A DNA stretch of 64,000 bases, taken from Alphaproteobacteria bacterium. Lineage in GTDB: Bacteria; Pseudomonadota; Alphaproteobacteria; Sphingomonadales; Sphingomonadaceae. The notes below the pieces were generated by a model that was not told where the DNA came from, made no database searches, and saw only the letters and a list, made by a program, of their open reading frames with translations. The DNA lies in contig JAUHWC010000001.1 of NCBI GenBank assembly GCA_030424845.1, positions 682,001 to 746,000 of the forward strand, written 5' to 3'. A program made the position numbers and the translations under genes. How positions within the stretch are numbered: position 1 is the first letter of the stretch; each line of letters begins with the position of its first letter. Positions 36,082 to 44,756 of this stretch are shown piece after piece.

Positions 36082-36411
36082 ATGTCTGACGTCAATGAAC
36101 GCATTTCCAAGATCGTGAACGAGAATGATGTCGTGCTTTTCATGAAAGGCACGCCGCTGTTTCCGCAATGCGGGTTCTCCAGCCGCGCAGTGGCCATCCT
36201 GGACCACTGCAATGTCGCCTTTGAAACGGTCGACGTTCTGCAGGACATGGAAGTGCGTTCCGGCATCAAGGCCTATTCCGACTGGCCGACGATCCCCCAG
36301 CTTTACGTGAAGGGCGAGTTCCTCGGCGGCAGCGACATCATGATGGAGATGTACGAAGCCGGCGAACTGCAGGCGCTGCTGGAAGAAAAGCAGGTCGCCA
36401 AGGCCTCCTGA
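36082..36411 (+). CDS. grxD: Monothiol glutaredoxin, Grx4 family
   Basis: 109 residues with the active site KGTPLFPQCGFSSRAV (CGFS), later WPTIPQLYVKGEFLGGSDIM. CGFS glutaredoxins bridge 2Fe-2S clusters, frequently with BolA. Upstream is bolA and downstream the SRAP gene, all on the same strand. Start at 36082 (MSDVNERI). Confidence 0.96.
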   Translation: MSDVNERISKIVNENDVVLFMKGTPLFPQCGFSSRAVAILDHCNVAFETVDVLQDMEVRSGIKAYSDWPTIPQLYVKGEFLGGSDIMMEMYEAGELQALLEEKQVAKAS

Positions 36412-36426
36412 TCGGGCCTCGAGCTC

Positions 36427-37041
36427 ATGTGCAACCTGTACCGCATGAGCAAGAGCGCCAACGAGGTTGCGGATTTCTTCGCTGCCATCACCCATGACAT
36501 GCGCGTTGCGCCCGGCAATGCACCAGCCGAAATCTATCCTGGCTATCCCGGCCTCGTGCTGGCCGACGGCACGTTGCAGAACATGGCCTGGGGCTTTCCC
36601 CTCCCCCGCAAGGGCGCAAAGGGCCAGCCGCTGAAGCCCAAGCCGGTCAACAATGCCCGCAGCGACAAGCTGGGAAGCCCGTTCTGGGCCTCCAGCTTCC
36701 GCGACCGGCGCTGCCTGATCCCCGTCATCCGCTTTGCCGAGGCCGAGGGTCCCCGCGGCAGCAAGACCCGCACCTGGTTCTCCTTGCCGGACAGCCCGCT
36801 GATGGCCGTCGGCGGCTTCTGGCGCGATACGGATGAATGGGGCCGAGCCTACACGATGGTGATGACCGATGCGAACCGCGAGGTGTCCAGCCTGCATGAC
36901 AGGATGCCGGTGATCCTTGCGCCGGATGACTGGCAGGTGTGGCTGGGCGATGACCCCCAAGCCGCCTACGAGCTGTGCTTGCCCTATGCAGGTGCAATGC
37001 ACGTCAACCGCACGGACGATCCGTGGGTCGCGCGTCGCTAG
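36427..37041 (+). CDS. SRAP/HMCES family protein (SOS response-associated peptidase)
   Basis: 204 residues of the YedK/HMCES family, which crosslinks to abasic sites in single-stranded DNA. Catalytic Cys2 is present (MCNLYRM), as are NNARSDKLG (Asn), RCLIPV, a Glu in FAEAEG and the His in LHDRMPVIL. Compact for the family. It ends the zeta-bolA-grxD-SRAP group; no LexA box was recognised. Confidence 0.92.
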   Translation: MCNLYRMSKSANEVADFFAAITHDMRVAPGNAPAEIYPGYPGLVLADGTLQNMAWGFPLPRKGAKGQPLKPKPVNNARSDKLGSPFWASSFRDRRCLIPVIRFAEAEGPRGSKTRTWFSLPDSPLMAVGGFWRDTDEWGRAYTMVMTDANREVSSLHDRMPVILAPDDWQVWLGDDPQAAYELCLPYAGAMHVNRTDDPWVARR

Positions 37042-37661
37042 CGTTTCGGTGATTTTCTGGGAGAGTGGTCTTCGGGGAGGCGGAGCCGGGAGACTATGGG
37101 GATCCAGGGGTCGGCTCCGCCTCGTTCGAAGACCTCTTGGGTACGCCAATAACATTGCACGCACCGTGCCAGTTTTGGTGTTTCCAGCTTTCCCGCGCAT
37201 CACGATGGTTGGCGAAACCTTAACACGGGTGGGCCGTGTAAAATTTCTCGACGTTTTTGTTTTGCGAAGGCGCATCTGCATTTTTGTTTTGGCCCCTCAA
37301 GCGCCGGGCGCGGGGCATCCGCCCCGCTTGGGTTGGCCGATGGCCGTCTTCGACTCCGGCCTACCGGCCGACGCATAGTCATGCGCTGGCTTCGCCTGCG
37401 GCATCTTTTTTGAGCCCCTCAAACGCCGGGCGCGGGCCATCCGGCCCGCTGGGCTTGCGCCCTAACGGGCGGCGCGCGGTCGCGCGCTGGCTTCGCCTGC
37501 GGCTCAGCAACCATTCCAGGCCATCCGAAATGCACTGAAAAACGGTCACCCAGTGACCGCAAGGGCGACCGCCCGCCCGCAGCGATGACGCCGTCAGGCG
37601 TCAGGAAGCGAGGAAAGCCAAGTGAGCGGATGCGAACGCCGGCGCTTGAGGCCAACAAGAA
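37042..37661. repeat. 620-base gene-free interval with repeats
   Basis: No gene is supported here. It holds a large imperfect inverted repeat right after the SRAP gene (37077-37098 with 37112-37134; arms GGTCTTCG / CGAAGACC and AGGCGGAGCCG / CGGCTCCGCCT), a short hairpin ACACGG / CCGTGT (37223-37239), and two degenerate direct copies of a ~100-base unit (37292-37402 and 37413-37503) beginning CCCCTCAA and ending GCTGGCTTCGCCTGCGGC. Each copy also contains a GC-rich hairpin. The stretch between them is more AT-rich than its surroundings. Confidence 0.7.
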
Positions 37662-37738
37662 TGGCGCGCCCAGCAGGAGTCGAACCTGCGGCCTCAGGAT
37701 TAGAAGTCCCGTGCTCTATCCAGCTGAGCTATGGGCGC
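37662..37738 (-). tRNA. tRNA-Arg (anticodon TCT)
   Basis: 77 bases on the minus strand: acceptor GCGCCCA / TGGGCGC with encoded CCA, D-arm GCTCAGCTGGATAGAGC, anticodon loop CTTCTAA giving TCT, and the TTCGACT T-loop. Confidence 0.97.
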
Positions 37739-37796
37739 GTGCGCCGCTCCATAGCGGGCTTTGCGCAACACGCAAATCGCGATACGCTCCTGCTCC

Positions 37797-38549
37797 ATGA
37801 GCAATCCCCCGCAGCCCGCCGAAACGGTCCACACCAGCCAGCGCCGTTTCCGCTATTTCGATTTCGTGATGGCGGCCTTCGTCACCATCCTGCTGCTGTC
37901 CAACGTGATCGGCGCGGCGAAGGTCTCGTTCGTCACCCTGCCGGGCATCGGCATGTGGGAGTTCGGCGCCGGGATCCTGTTCTTCCCGATCTCCTACGTC
38001 ATCGGGGACGTGCTGACAGAGGTTTACGGATACGAACGTGCGCGCCGCTGCATCTGGGCGGGCTTTGCTGCGCTCGTTTTCATGGCCCTGATGGCCTATG
38101 TGGTGGTGGCCCTTCCTCCTGCCGAGGGATGGACCGGGCAGGATGCCTACGAACAGGTTTTCGGCCAGGTGCCGCGCATCGTCCTTGCCTCGATCATCGC
38201 CTTCTGGGCTGGCGAATTCACCAACAGCTACGTCATGGCGCGGATGAAGATCTGGACGAAGGGCAAGGCGCTGTGGAGCCGCACGATCGGATCGACGGTG
38301 GTCGGCCAGGGCGTGGACAGCGCGCTTTTCTACCCCATCGCCTTCCTGGCCATTCCGGCAATGGGCATTGATGGCTGGAGCGTGGAACTGGTCACCACCG
38401 TGGCGCTGACGCAATGGGTGCTCAAGACCGCGTGGGAAGCCCTGCTCACGCCGGTGACATACCAGGTGGTGGGCTTCCTCAAGAGACGCGAAGGTGTCGA
38501 GGTTTTTGACACCGATACCGACTTCTCGCCTTTCGCCAAGGCGAAGTAA
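37797..38549 (+). CDS. Queuosine precursor transporter (YhhQ/QPTR family)
   Basis: 250 residues, six or so membrane spans. FDFVMAAFVTILLLSNVIGAAKV, the family motif FPISYVIGDVLTEVYGYERARR, then FTNSYVMARMKIWTKG and STVVGQGVDSALFYPIAF. Members import queuosine precursors (preQ0/preQ1 or queuine). Start at 37797 (MSNPPQ) was chosen; the upstream ATG is inside the promoter gap. A de novo gene for the same pathway (queF) lies at 55079. Confidence 0.92.
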   Translation: MSNPPQPAETVHTSQRRFRYFDFVMAAFVTILLLSNVIGAAKVSFVTLPGIGMWEFGAGILFFPISYVIGDVLTEVYGYERARRCIWAGFAALVFMALMAYVVVALPPAEGWTGQDAYEQVFGQVPRIVLASIIAFWAGEFTNSYVMARMKIWTKGKALWSRTIGSTVVGQGVDSALFYPIAFLAIPAMGIDGWSVELVTTVALTQWVLKTAWEALLTPVTYQVVGFLKRREGVEVFDTDTDFSPFAKAK

Positions 38550-38582
38550 GTGGTGGCTGGGTGAACACCCGGCCAGTGGCGA

Positions 38583-38795
38583 TCAATCCGCCACCAGCCA
38601 GATGCCCAGGTAGATCAGGATGAAGCTGCCGACGCCTGCGATCGCGCCAATGGCGAAGATCAGGCGAACGATAAGCGGGTCCATCCCGAAGTAGCGGGCG
38701 ATCCCCGAACACACACCGCCGATCTTGGCGTTGTGGCGGTCCAGCCCGAACTTCTTCGGCGTGCTGCCGATCGGCTTGTGGTCGATCTGGCTCAT
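38583..38795 (-). CDS. Stand-alone PspC domain protein
   Basis: 70 residues. FGLDRHNAKIGGVCSGIARYFGMDPLIVRLIFAIGA is a complete PspC core, and GSFILIYLGIWLVAD is the second helix; there is no coiled-coil tail. It overlaps the preceding small gene by 4 bases and that gene has a sigma-54-type promoter. This is the third PspC protein of the window. Confidence 0.9.
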   Translation of the reverse strand: MSQIDHKPIGSTPKKFGLDRHNAKIGGVCSGIARYFGMDPLIVRLIFAIGAIAGVGSFILIYLGIWLVAD

Positions 38796-38920
38796 GCGAG
38801 CATGCCCGTGGTAGCCTGGAGCTGCGGCGTTGCGAAATAGCTCACCAGGATCGCCATGGTGATGGCCACGGAAGCAACACCGGCCATGGCACGGTGGAAA
38901 AAGCTGGTTTCGTTCGTCAT
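38792..38920 (-). CDS. 42-residue single-span membrane peptide upstream of pspC-like gene
   Basis: MTNETSFFHRAMAGVASVAI begins a peptide with one hydrophobic helix (about 12-29, through ITMAILVSYFA) and a polar end LQATTGMLA. AGGGGAAATGAA is a good ribosome-binding site. The stop overlaps the PspC-like ATG (ATGA). Size, single span and position resemble the 51-residue peptide at 27823. Longer in-frame upstream starts cross the promoter and were rejected. Confidence 0.75.
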   Translation of the reverse strand: MTNETSFFHRAMAGVASVAITMAILVSYFATPQLQATTGMLA

Positions 38921-38976
38921 TTCATTTCCCCTATCTTGGTTGTTGGGCCTCGTGTTTGCCCGATGCCTGATACGTT

Positions 38977-38991
38977 GCAGGGGGCGTGCCA
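38977..38991 (-). promoter_or_regulatory. Sigma-54-type promoter of the small pspC operon
   Basis: On the minus strand TGGCAC (38991-38986), five bases, then CTGC (38980-38977) with AA next. This differs from the -24/-12 consensus only by CTGC for TTGC. It lies about 57 bases before the ATG at 38920, in the right orientation. Confidence 0.72.
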
Positions 38992-39000
38992 AACTGAAAA

Positions 39001-39020
39001 AATGGCGGAATTCTGCCATT
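39001..39020. promoter_or_regulatory. 20-base palindrome upstream of the second sigma-54 promoter
   Basis: AATGGC-N8-GCCATT, with GAATTC in the centre, makes an almost perfect 20-base palindrome ten bases upstream of the -24 element. It may be an activator or repressor site for the small pspC operon or for divergent recF. Pattern only. Confidence 0.45.
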
Positions 39021-39145
39021 CCTGTTCAGACAACAGAAAGGTTGCATCTGAAACCTCATCGTAAGTTGGGATTCTTCACCAACTATTGGATTTGCGCTTT
39101 TTCGTGGAAACCGCGATGCCCCTCGCCTACTCCCGGGCTCATCCC

Positions 39146-40231
39146 ATGTCGCTTGACCGCATCACCCTTTCCACCTTCCGCAACCATGCCGATACCCGGC
39201 TGGATGGCACCGCGCAGTTCAACCTGCTGGTGGGCGAAAACGGTGCGGGCAAGACCAATATCCTGGAGGCGATATCGCTGTTCGCGCCGGGTCGCGGGCT
39301 GCGCCGCGCCGCCTTGCAGGACATGGCCGGCAAGGACGGGGCAGGCGGTTTTGCAGTCAATGCCCAGCTTGATCCCGGCGATGGCGGGGAACCGATCACG
39401 CTGGGTACCGGCACGCGAGCAGACAGGCCGGGCCGCCGGCTGGTGCATGTGAACCGGGCCGAAGCGACCGCCATCGGCCTTGGCGAATGGCTTGCAATGG
39501 GCTGGCTGACCCCGTCGATGGACGGGCTGTTCACGGACAGCAAGACCGCCCGCCGCCGCTACATGGACAGGCTGGCGGTGGCGATCAACCCCGCCCATGC
39601 CCGCCATGCCAACCGCTATGAAGGGGCGCTTCGCGAGCGCAATCGGCTGCTGTCGGACGAGCGCGATCCCGATCCTTCATGGCTCGATTCGATCGAGGAC
39701 CAGCTGGCTGATGCCGGCACCACGCTTACCGAAGGGCGGCAGGCGCTGGTGGAGATGCTCGCCGCGAAACTGGCACGTGAACCCGAAGAGCCTTTCGCCC
39801 GCCCCGTGCTCACCTATGTTCCGGGCGGCCCCGTCACCTATCACGGGATGCTGGCGGAACTGAAACGCCAGCGCCCCCGCGATCGCGCCGCGCGCCGCAC
39901 GCTGACCGGGCCGCACCGTGACGAACTGGAAGTGGTGATGGCAGGCAAGAACGCGCCTGCCGCACAATGTTCGACCGGCGAACAGAAAGCGATGCTGATC
40001 GCCATCACCCTGGCCCATGCCGAACTGGCGGCAGGCGGCAGGCCCGGCATCCTCCTGCTGGATGAAGTCGCCGCACATCTCGACCCTGTCCGGCGCGCGG
40101 CGCTGTTCGCGCGGCTTGCGGCAAGCAGGACGCAGGTCTGGCTGACAGGCACAGAACTCTCCCCCTTCGAGGAGATCGCCGGCGAAGCTGCCACGTGGCG
40201 CGTGGCGGATGGCAGCGTCGCGCGGCTCTAG
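39146..40231 (+). CDS. recF: DNA replication and repair protein RecF
   Basis: 361 residues. SMC-like ATPase that loads RecA at gaps. SLDRITLSTFRNHADTRLD, Walker A LLVGENGAGKTNILEAISLF, signature CSTGEQKAMLIAITLAHA, and Walker B GILLLDEVAAHLDPVRR are present. The start at 39146 (MSLDRIT) was chosen; the 20-residue upstream extension is not family-like. It is not next to dnaA/dnaN, as is usual in alphaproteobacteria. Confidence 0.95.
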   Translation: MSLDRITLSTFRNHADTRLDGTAQFNLLVGENGAGKTNILEAISLFAPGRGLRRAALQDMAGKDGAGGFAVNAQLDPGDGGEPITLGTGTRADRPGRRLVHVNRAEATAIGLGEWLAMGWLTPSMDGLFTDSKTARRRYMDRLAVAINPAHARHANRYEGALRERNRLLSDERDPDPSWLDSIEDQLADAGTTLTEGRQALVEMLAAKLAREPEEPFARPVLTYVPGGPVTYHGMLAELKRQRPRDRAARRTLTGPHRDELEVVMAGKNAPAAQCSTGEQKAMLIAITLAHAELAAGGRPGILLLDEVAAHLDPVRRAALFARLAASRTQVWLTGTELSPFEEIAGEAATWRVADGSVARL

Positions 40232-40238
40232 CCGCGCC

Positions 40239-40946
40239 TCATTCCTCCAGCGGGGGCAGCGCGGCCTTCACATCGTCAATGGTCGCTGACACCAGCACAT
40301 CCACACCTTCGGGCGTGGGGTGGATATTGTCAGGCAGGAACAGCTCCGGCCGCTGGTATATCGCCTCGAGGAAGAACGGCACCAGCGCCACGCCACGCTC
40401 GGCGGCAAGCTCTGCATAGAGCCCGTCGAACTCGGCCTGGAACTCCGGCCCCAGGTTTGGCGGCGCGCGCATGCCCATCAGCAGCACGGTAATATCGCGC
40501 GCGGCCACTTCATCGAGGATCGCGGCAAGGTTTGCCCGCGTTTCGGACGGCATGATCGATCGCAGCATGTCGTTGCCGCCTAGTTCCACGATCACCAGTT
40601 CCGGCGGGGTTTCGAGATTGTCGAGGACGAAGCCGATCCGCTGGCGGCCCGCCGCAGTGGTATCGCCGGACACCCCGCCGTCGATCACGCGGGCGTTGAT
40701 GCCGCTGGCGCGCAAGGCTGCCTGCAGTTTTTCCGGATAGCCCTGGTGTTCCTCCAGATTGTAGCCTGCAAACAGGCTGTCACCGAAGGCGAGGATGTGG
40801 CGTTCCGGCCCGATCACGGGCAGTTCTTCCTCGATCGGCGGCAAGTCGCTGGCTGCAGCCTGTTCCGCCGGTGCCTCTGCCCCGCAGGCAGCGAGACTGC
40901 CGGCGAGCACTACCGTCCAAAAACCACGTAGAAGGCTGCGATACAT
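40239..40946 (-). CDS. GDSL/SGNH-family arylesterase lipoprotein (TesA-like)
   Basis: 235 residues with a lipoprotein signal (VVLAGSLAAC, lipobox Cys at 21). Hydrolase blocks: GDSLFAGYNL (nucleophile Ser), GGVSGDTTAAG, ELGGNDMLR and the DNIHPTPEG catalytic Asp-His. A TesA-type thioesterase/arylesterase in the periplasm, anchored to a membrane. It is divergent from the ABC pair, the same arrangement as tesA and ybbAP of E. coli. Confidence 0.9.
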   Translation of the reverse strand: MYRSLLRGFWTVVLAGSLAACGAEAPAEQAAASDLPPIEEELPVIGPERHILAFGDSLFAGYNLEEHQGYPEKLQAALRASGINARVIDGGVSGDTTAAGRQRIGFVLDNLETPPELVIVELGGNDMLRSIMPSETRANLAAILDEVAARDITVLLMGMRAPPNLGPEFQAEFDGLYAELAAERGVALVPFFLEAIYQRPELFLPDNIHPTPEGVDVLVSATIDDVKAALPPLEE

Positions 40947-41000
40947 TTCATTACCACCCGACTGCTTTCAATTGCCCCATAGCTATGCCATCCCCGCCCA

Positions 41001-41702
41001 GTGACAAGCCCCGACAACAATTCTCCCGCCATCATCGCCCGTGACCTGCGCCTGACGCTGGGCGAAGGACCTGCCGCCGTGGAGATCCTGCGCGGCATCG
41101 ACCTGACCGTACCGGCCGGGGAAACGCTGGCCCTGCTCGGCCCTTCGGGCTCCGGCAAGAGCTCGCTGATGAGCGTGCTCACCGGGCTGGAACGAGCCAC
41201 CTCGGGAACGCTCAACGTGGCCGGGGCGGAGTTTTCCGCGATGGACGAGGATGCGCTGGCGCTGGCCCGGCGGGGCCGCATCGGCATCGTGCTGCAGGCC
41301 TTCCACCTGCTGCCCACCATGACCGCGCAGGAAAACGTCGCCACGCCGCTGGAACTGGCGGGCGAGGACAATGCCTGGGAACGCGCGACGGCGGAACTGG
41401 AAGCAGTGGGCCTGGGCCATCGCCTGACGCATTACCCGGCGCAGCTTTCCGGCGGCGAGCAGCAGCGCGTGGCCATCGCCCGCGCCATCGCCCCGCGTCC
41501 CCCGCTGATCTTCGCTGACGAGCCGACCGGCAACCTCGATGCCTCCACCGGCACCTCCATTGTCGACGTGCTGTTCGAACGGCGCAAGGAAACCGGCGCG
41601 ACGCTTGTCATCATCACCCACGACAAGGCGCTGGCGGAAATGTGCGACCGCGTGGTGACGCTGGGCGACGGATTGATCGCGGCCGACACGGGCAGCAAGT
41701 GA
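41001..41702 (+). CDS. ABC transporter ATP-binding protein (YbbA-like)
   Basis: 233 residues. Walker A LLGPSGSGKSSLMSVLTGLE, Q-loop VLQAFHLLP, signature LSGGEQQRVAIARAIA, Walker B LIFADEPTGNLDA and H-switch ITHDKAL are complete. MacB/LolD/YbbA class by the short form and partner. It starts at GTG 41001 in frame with MTSPDNN and overlaps the permease by 4 bases. YbbA-YbbP-type pairs are linked with lipid or lysophospholipid handling with TesA, but this is not established. Confidence 0.93.
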   Translation: MTSPDNNSPAIIARDLRLTLGEGPAAVEILRGIDLTVPAGETLALLGPSGSGKSSLMSVLTGLERATSGTLNVAGAEFSAMDEDALALARRGRIGIVLQAFHLLPTMTAQENVATPLELAGEDNAWERATAELEAVGLGHRLTHYPAQLSGGEQQRVAIARAIAPRPPLIFADEPTGNLDASTGTSIVDVLFERRKETGATLVIITHDKALAEMCDRVVTLGDGLIAADTGSK

Positions 41703-44218
41703 GCACGCTCGGCTGGAAAGCGGCATGGGCCATCGCCCGGCGCGACCTGCACCGCCAGTTCCGCGGGCTGCGGCTGTTGCTGGTATGCCTGTTCCTGGGC
41801 GTCGGCGCACTGGCGGCCATCGGTTCGCTGACCAGCGCCATTCGCGGCGAGCTGGACGCGCAGGGGCAGGTGCTGCTGGGCGGCGATTTCGAGGTCGAGG
41901 TCTACCAGCGCCCGCTGACCGAGGAAGAGAACGCCTTCCTCTCGCAATATGGCGAGCTGTCGCAAGGCCTGCGCATGCAGGCGATGGCCAGCACCGAGGA
42001 CAACACCGCTCCTGTCGAGTTGAAGGCCGTCGAGGACAACTGGCCGCTCTACGGCGCAATGACGCTTACCGACGGGCGCAGCGTGGGCGCTCCGCAAGCG
42101 GGGCAAGCATGGGTGGCGGAAGGCGTGGCGGAACGGCTGGGCCTGGAACGCGGCGACACATTCACGCTCGGCACCACGCAGCTGGCCGTGGGCGGCATCA
42201 TCCTGGAAGAACCGGACAGGCTGAGCGAGGGCTTTTCGCTGGGCCAGACGGTCATCGTGCCGCTCGACGTGCCCTCGCAGGCCGGGCTTACCCTGCCCGG
42301 TGCCATCTACGAGACAAAGACCCGGCTGCGCTTTTCCGGAAACACCGACCCGGAGGAGCTGGAAGAGCTGGTGGAAGAAACCTTCCCCGAAGCCGGGCTC
42401 GATATCCGCACGCGCGACCGCGCATCGCCGGGGGCCGAACGCTTTGTTTCGCGAATGGGTGAATTCCTGACGCTGGTGGGCCTTGCCGCGCTGGTGATCG
42501 CCGGTATCGGCATCGGCGGGGGCGTGGCTTCCTATCTCGAAGCGCGCCGGGCAAGCATCGCCACGCTCAAGATCCTGGGCGCGACCAGCCGCGATATTGC
42601 CCGCATCTATGCCTTGCAGATCGGTGCCGCGGCCGTGCTGGGATCGCTTGCCGGCCTGGTGGCGGGTGTTCTTGTTACCCCGCTCCTTGCCAGCGCGCTG
42701 GGATCGCTGTTGCCGGTCAACAATGCGCTGGTGGTGGATATCCCTGCACTGGCGCGCGCTGCCGCATTCGGCTTGCTGGTGGCGCTGGTGTTTGCCGCCC
42801 CGCCGATCCTACGCGCACGGGAGTTCCCCGCGATGGCGCTGATGCGCTCGCGCGTTTCGCCCATCGCGCAAGGTTGGAAAGTGGCGGCCCTGCCTGTCGG
42901 ACTTGGCCTTGCGGGAATCGCGGCGCTGGCGCTTGTCGGATCGCCGACACCGGGGCTTTCGACTGCCTTCATGGGAGGCGCCGTGGTGATGCTGGGCCTG
43001 TTGACGCTGCTGGGTCGCGGGATCCGCTGGGCAGCGCAAAAATGGCCACGGCCGACAGACCCGATCGTTCGTGCGGCGCTGGCCAATCTCTACCGCCCCG
43101 GATCGGCCACCGGATCGCTGGTGACAGCGCTCGGCTTCGGCCTTGCCGCCTTCGTTCTGCTGGCAGGGGTGCAGACCAGCCTCAACGGCAATATCGAACG
43201 TTCCGTCCCCGCCATCGCGCCCGATTACTTCGTGCTGGACCTGCCGGTAGCTCGCGTCGGCGAATTCACCGAGATGGTGGAAGAGGCCGTGCCGGGATCG
43301 CAGATCAGTTCCACACCCACGCTGCGCGGGCAGGTGATCGCCTATGGCCCGCAGGACAATCCCACCGTGGTTTCCGATCTGGAGGAACTTCCCGAAGGTG
43401 CCTGGGGCCTGCGCGGGGAACGCGGCCTGACCTATTCGGCGGACGTGCCGCAAGGCAATATCGTCACGCGCGGGGAATGGTGGCCCGAGTTGCATGACGG
43501 CGAGCCGCTGGTCTCGGTCGACGAGGAACTGGCAGAGGCTGCCGGTCTCAACCTGGGAGACATCATCACGGTCAGCGTGCTGGGCGTGGAAAAGACCGCC
43601 CGCATTGCCAACTTCCGGCGGCTGGACTGGGAAAGCATGGGCTTCAACTACGTCTTCGTGTTCAGCCCCAATGCGCTGGCAGACGCGCCGCATAACGTGG
43701 CGGCGACGGTGGCTTTCCCGGATGGCGCGGAACCGGGCAGCCTGCTGCGCGATCTGGTGCAGGCCTTCCCTTCGAGTTCCGTGATCGAAGTCGGCCCGAT
43801 CCTGACCGAAGCCCGCACCATCCTCGACCAGGTGGCGCTGGCCATCCTTGCCGCGGCGTCCGTCGCCGTGCTGGCGGGCATTGCCGTGCTGCTGGGGGCG
43901 ATTGCCGCTGCACGGGCTGCCCGCATCTATGACACGGTGATCCTGCGCGTCCTGGGGGCCAGTCGCGGGCAATTGCTGGGCCTGCAGTTTGCCGAGTTCG
44001 GCCTTCTTGCCGCCATCCTGGCGGGTGTCGCCCTGGCACTGGGAACGGGAATATCCTGGCTGGTGATCACCCAGATCTTCGAGTTCGACTGGCTGCCGGA
44101 CTGGCCGCGCATCCTTGCCGTGCTTGGCGCCGGCCTGGTGCTGGTGCTGGTGTTCGCCTTTGCCGCGAGCCTGCCCGTGCTGCGCGCCAAGCCCGCACAG
44201 ACGCTGCGTTCGCTCTAG
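41699..44218 (+). CDS. ABC transporter permease (YbbP-like, FtsX domains)
   Basis: 839 residues, GTG start within the ATPase stop. Layout: first membrane helix at 25-45 (LLLVCLFLGVGALAAIGSL), a large periplasmic domain, FtsX-type helices near 260-400 (GLAALVIAGIGIGGGVASYLEARRASIATLKILGATS), another periplasmic domain, and a second FtsX set at the C-terminus (ILAAASVAVLAGIAVLLGAIAAARAARIYDTVILRVLGAS). This duplicated FtsX architecture matches YbbP. It is followed by a terminator shared with the opposing gene. Confidence 0.92.
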   Translation: MSTLGWKAAWAIARRDLHRQFRGLRLLLVCLFLGVGALAAIGSLTSAIRGELDAQGQVLLGGDFEVEVYQRPLTEEENAFLSQYGELSQGLRMQAMASTEDNTAPVELKAVEDNWPLYGAMTLTDGRSVGAPQAGQAWVAEGVAERLGLERGDTFTLGTTQLAVGGIILEEPDRLSEGFSLGQTVIVPLDVPSQAGLTLPGAIYETKTRLRFSGNTDPEELEELVEETFPEAGLDIRTRDRASPGAERFVSRMGEFLTLVGLAALVIAGIGIGGGVASYLEARRASIATLKILGATSRDIARIYALQIGAAAVLGSLAGLVAGVLVTPLLASALGSLLPVNNALVVDIPALARAAAFGLLVALVFAAPPILRAREFPAMALMRSRVSPIAQGWKVAALPVGLGLAGIAALALVGSPTPGLSTAFMGGAVVMLGLLTLLGRGIRWAAQKWPRPTDPIVRAALANLYRPGSATGSLVTALGFGLAAFVLLAGVQTSLNGNIERSVPAIAPDYFVLDLPVARVGEFTEMVEEAVPGSQISSTPTLRGQVIAYGPQDNPTVVSDLEELPEGAWGLRGERGLTYSADVPQGNIVTRGEWWPELHDGEPLVSVDEELAEAAGLNLGDIITVSVLGVEKTARIANFRRLDWESMGFNYVFVFSPNALADAPHNVAATVAFPDGAEPGSLLRDLVQAFPSSSVIEVGPILTEARTILDQVALAILAAASVAVLAGIAVLLGAIAAARAARIYDTVILRVLGASRGQLLGLQFAEFGLLAAILAGVALALGTGISWLVITQIFEFDWLPDWPRILAVLGAGLVLVLVFAFAASLPVLRAKPAQTLRSL

Positions 44219-44225
44219 TGAAGAA

Positions 44226-44247
44226 AAGGGGGCCGCGAAGCCCCCTT
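44226..44247. terminator. Bidirectional terminator (copy 1)
   Basis: GGGGGC / GCCCCC stem with loop CGCGAA, flanked by AAAA and TT. It ends the ABC operon from the left and the DUF805 gene (T-rich TTTTCTTC in its direction) from the right. Confidence 0.85.
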
Positions 44248-44273
44248 CCCTTGGTTGAGCTTGCGCCCGTCCG

Positions 44274-44690
44274 TCAGGAGAAGACATCCCCGATATCGGA
44301 ATCACCGCGTCCCTTCGGATCGGGCCCAAAGCGGTTTTCCCCGGGCGTGCCGTCAAGGCACATCAGCACCAGCAGGATGATGCCGCCGATATAGGGAACA
44401 AAGCCGAGCAACACGAACCAGCCGGACTTGTCCTGGTCATGCAGGCGGCGGACCTGCACCGCGAGGCCCGGAATGAACAGGCCGAGCACCACCAGCACGA
44501 GGAGGATGACGAACACCCCGGAGCCGATGCCGCCACCGCCGGACTGGTCGAACGCTCCTACCGCTCCCGCCAGAATGAACATTCCGAAAATCAGCAGCAG
44601 CTGGAACAGGACGAACATCCAGTATTCCTTGCGCCGCGAGCGTCCGCTGAAATCGGCATAACGCTTCAGCGGCATCAACATGTATTCCAT
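44274..44690 (-). CDS. DUF805 membrane protein
   Basis: 138 residues. The DUF805 pattern is clear: YADFSGRSRRKEYWMFVLFQLLL, then helices near 45-70 and the motif AVQVRRLHDQDKSGWFVLLGFVPYIGGIILLVLMCLDGTPGENRFG. Function unknown; family members are inner-membrane proteins with four helices. Enclosed by two nearly identical terminators. Confidence 0.92.
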   Translation of the reverse strand: MEYMLMPLKRYADFSGRSRRKEYWMFVLFQLLLIFGMFILAGAVGAFDQSGGGGIGSGVFVILLVLVVLGLFIPGLAVQVRRLHDQDKSGWFVLLGFVPYIGGIILLVLMCLDGTPGENRFGPDPKGRGDSDIGDVFS

Positions 44691-44756
44691 TGTGTTTTCC
44701 CCTCTTTTCCTTCCCTGCCGAAGGGAATGCTACACCGGAATACGGACAGGGCAAAG

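Noticed and set aside
37257-37538. Open frame in the repeat-rich gap before tRNA-Arg
   Set aside because: It is composed of the repeated sequence itself, without a ribosome-binding site or family resemblance.
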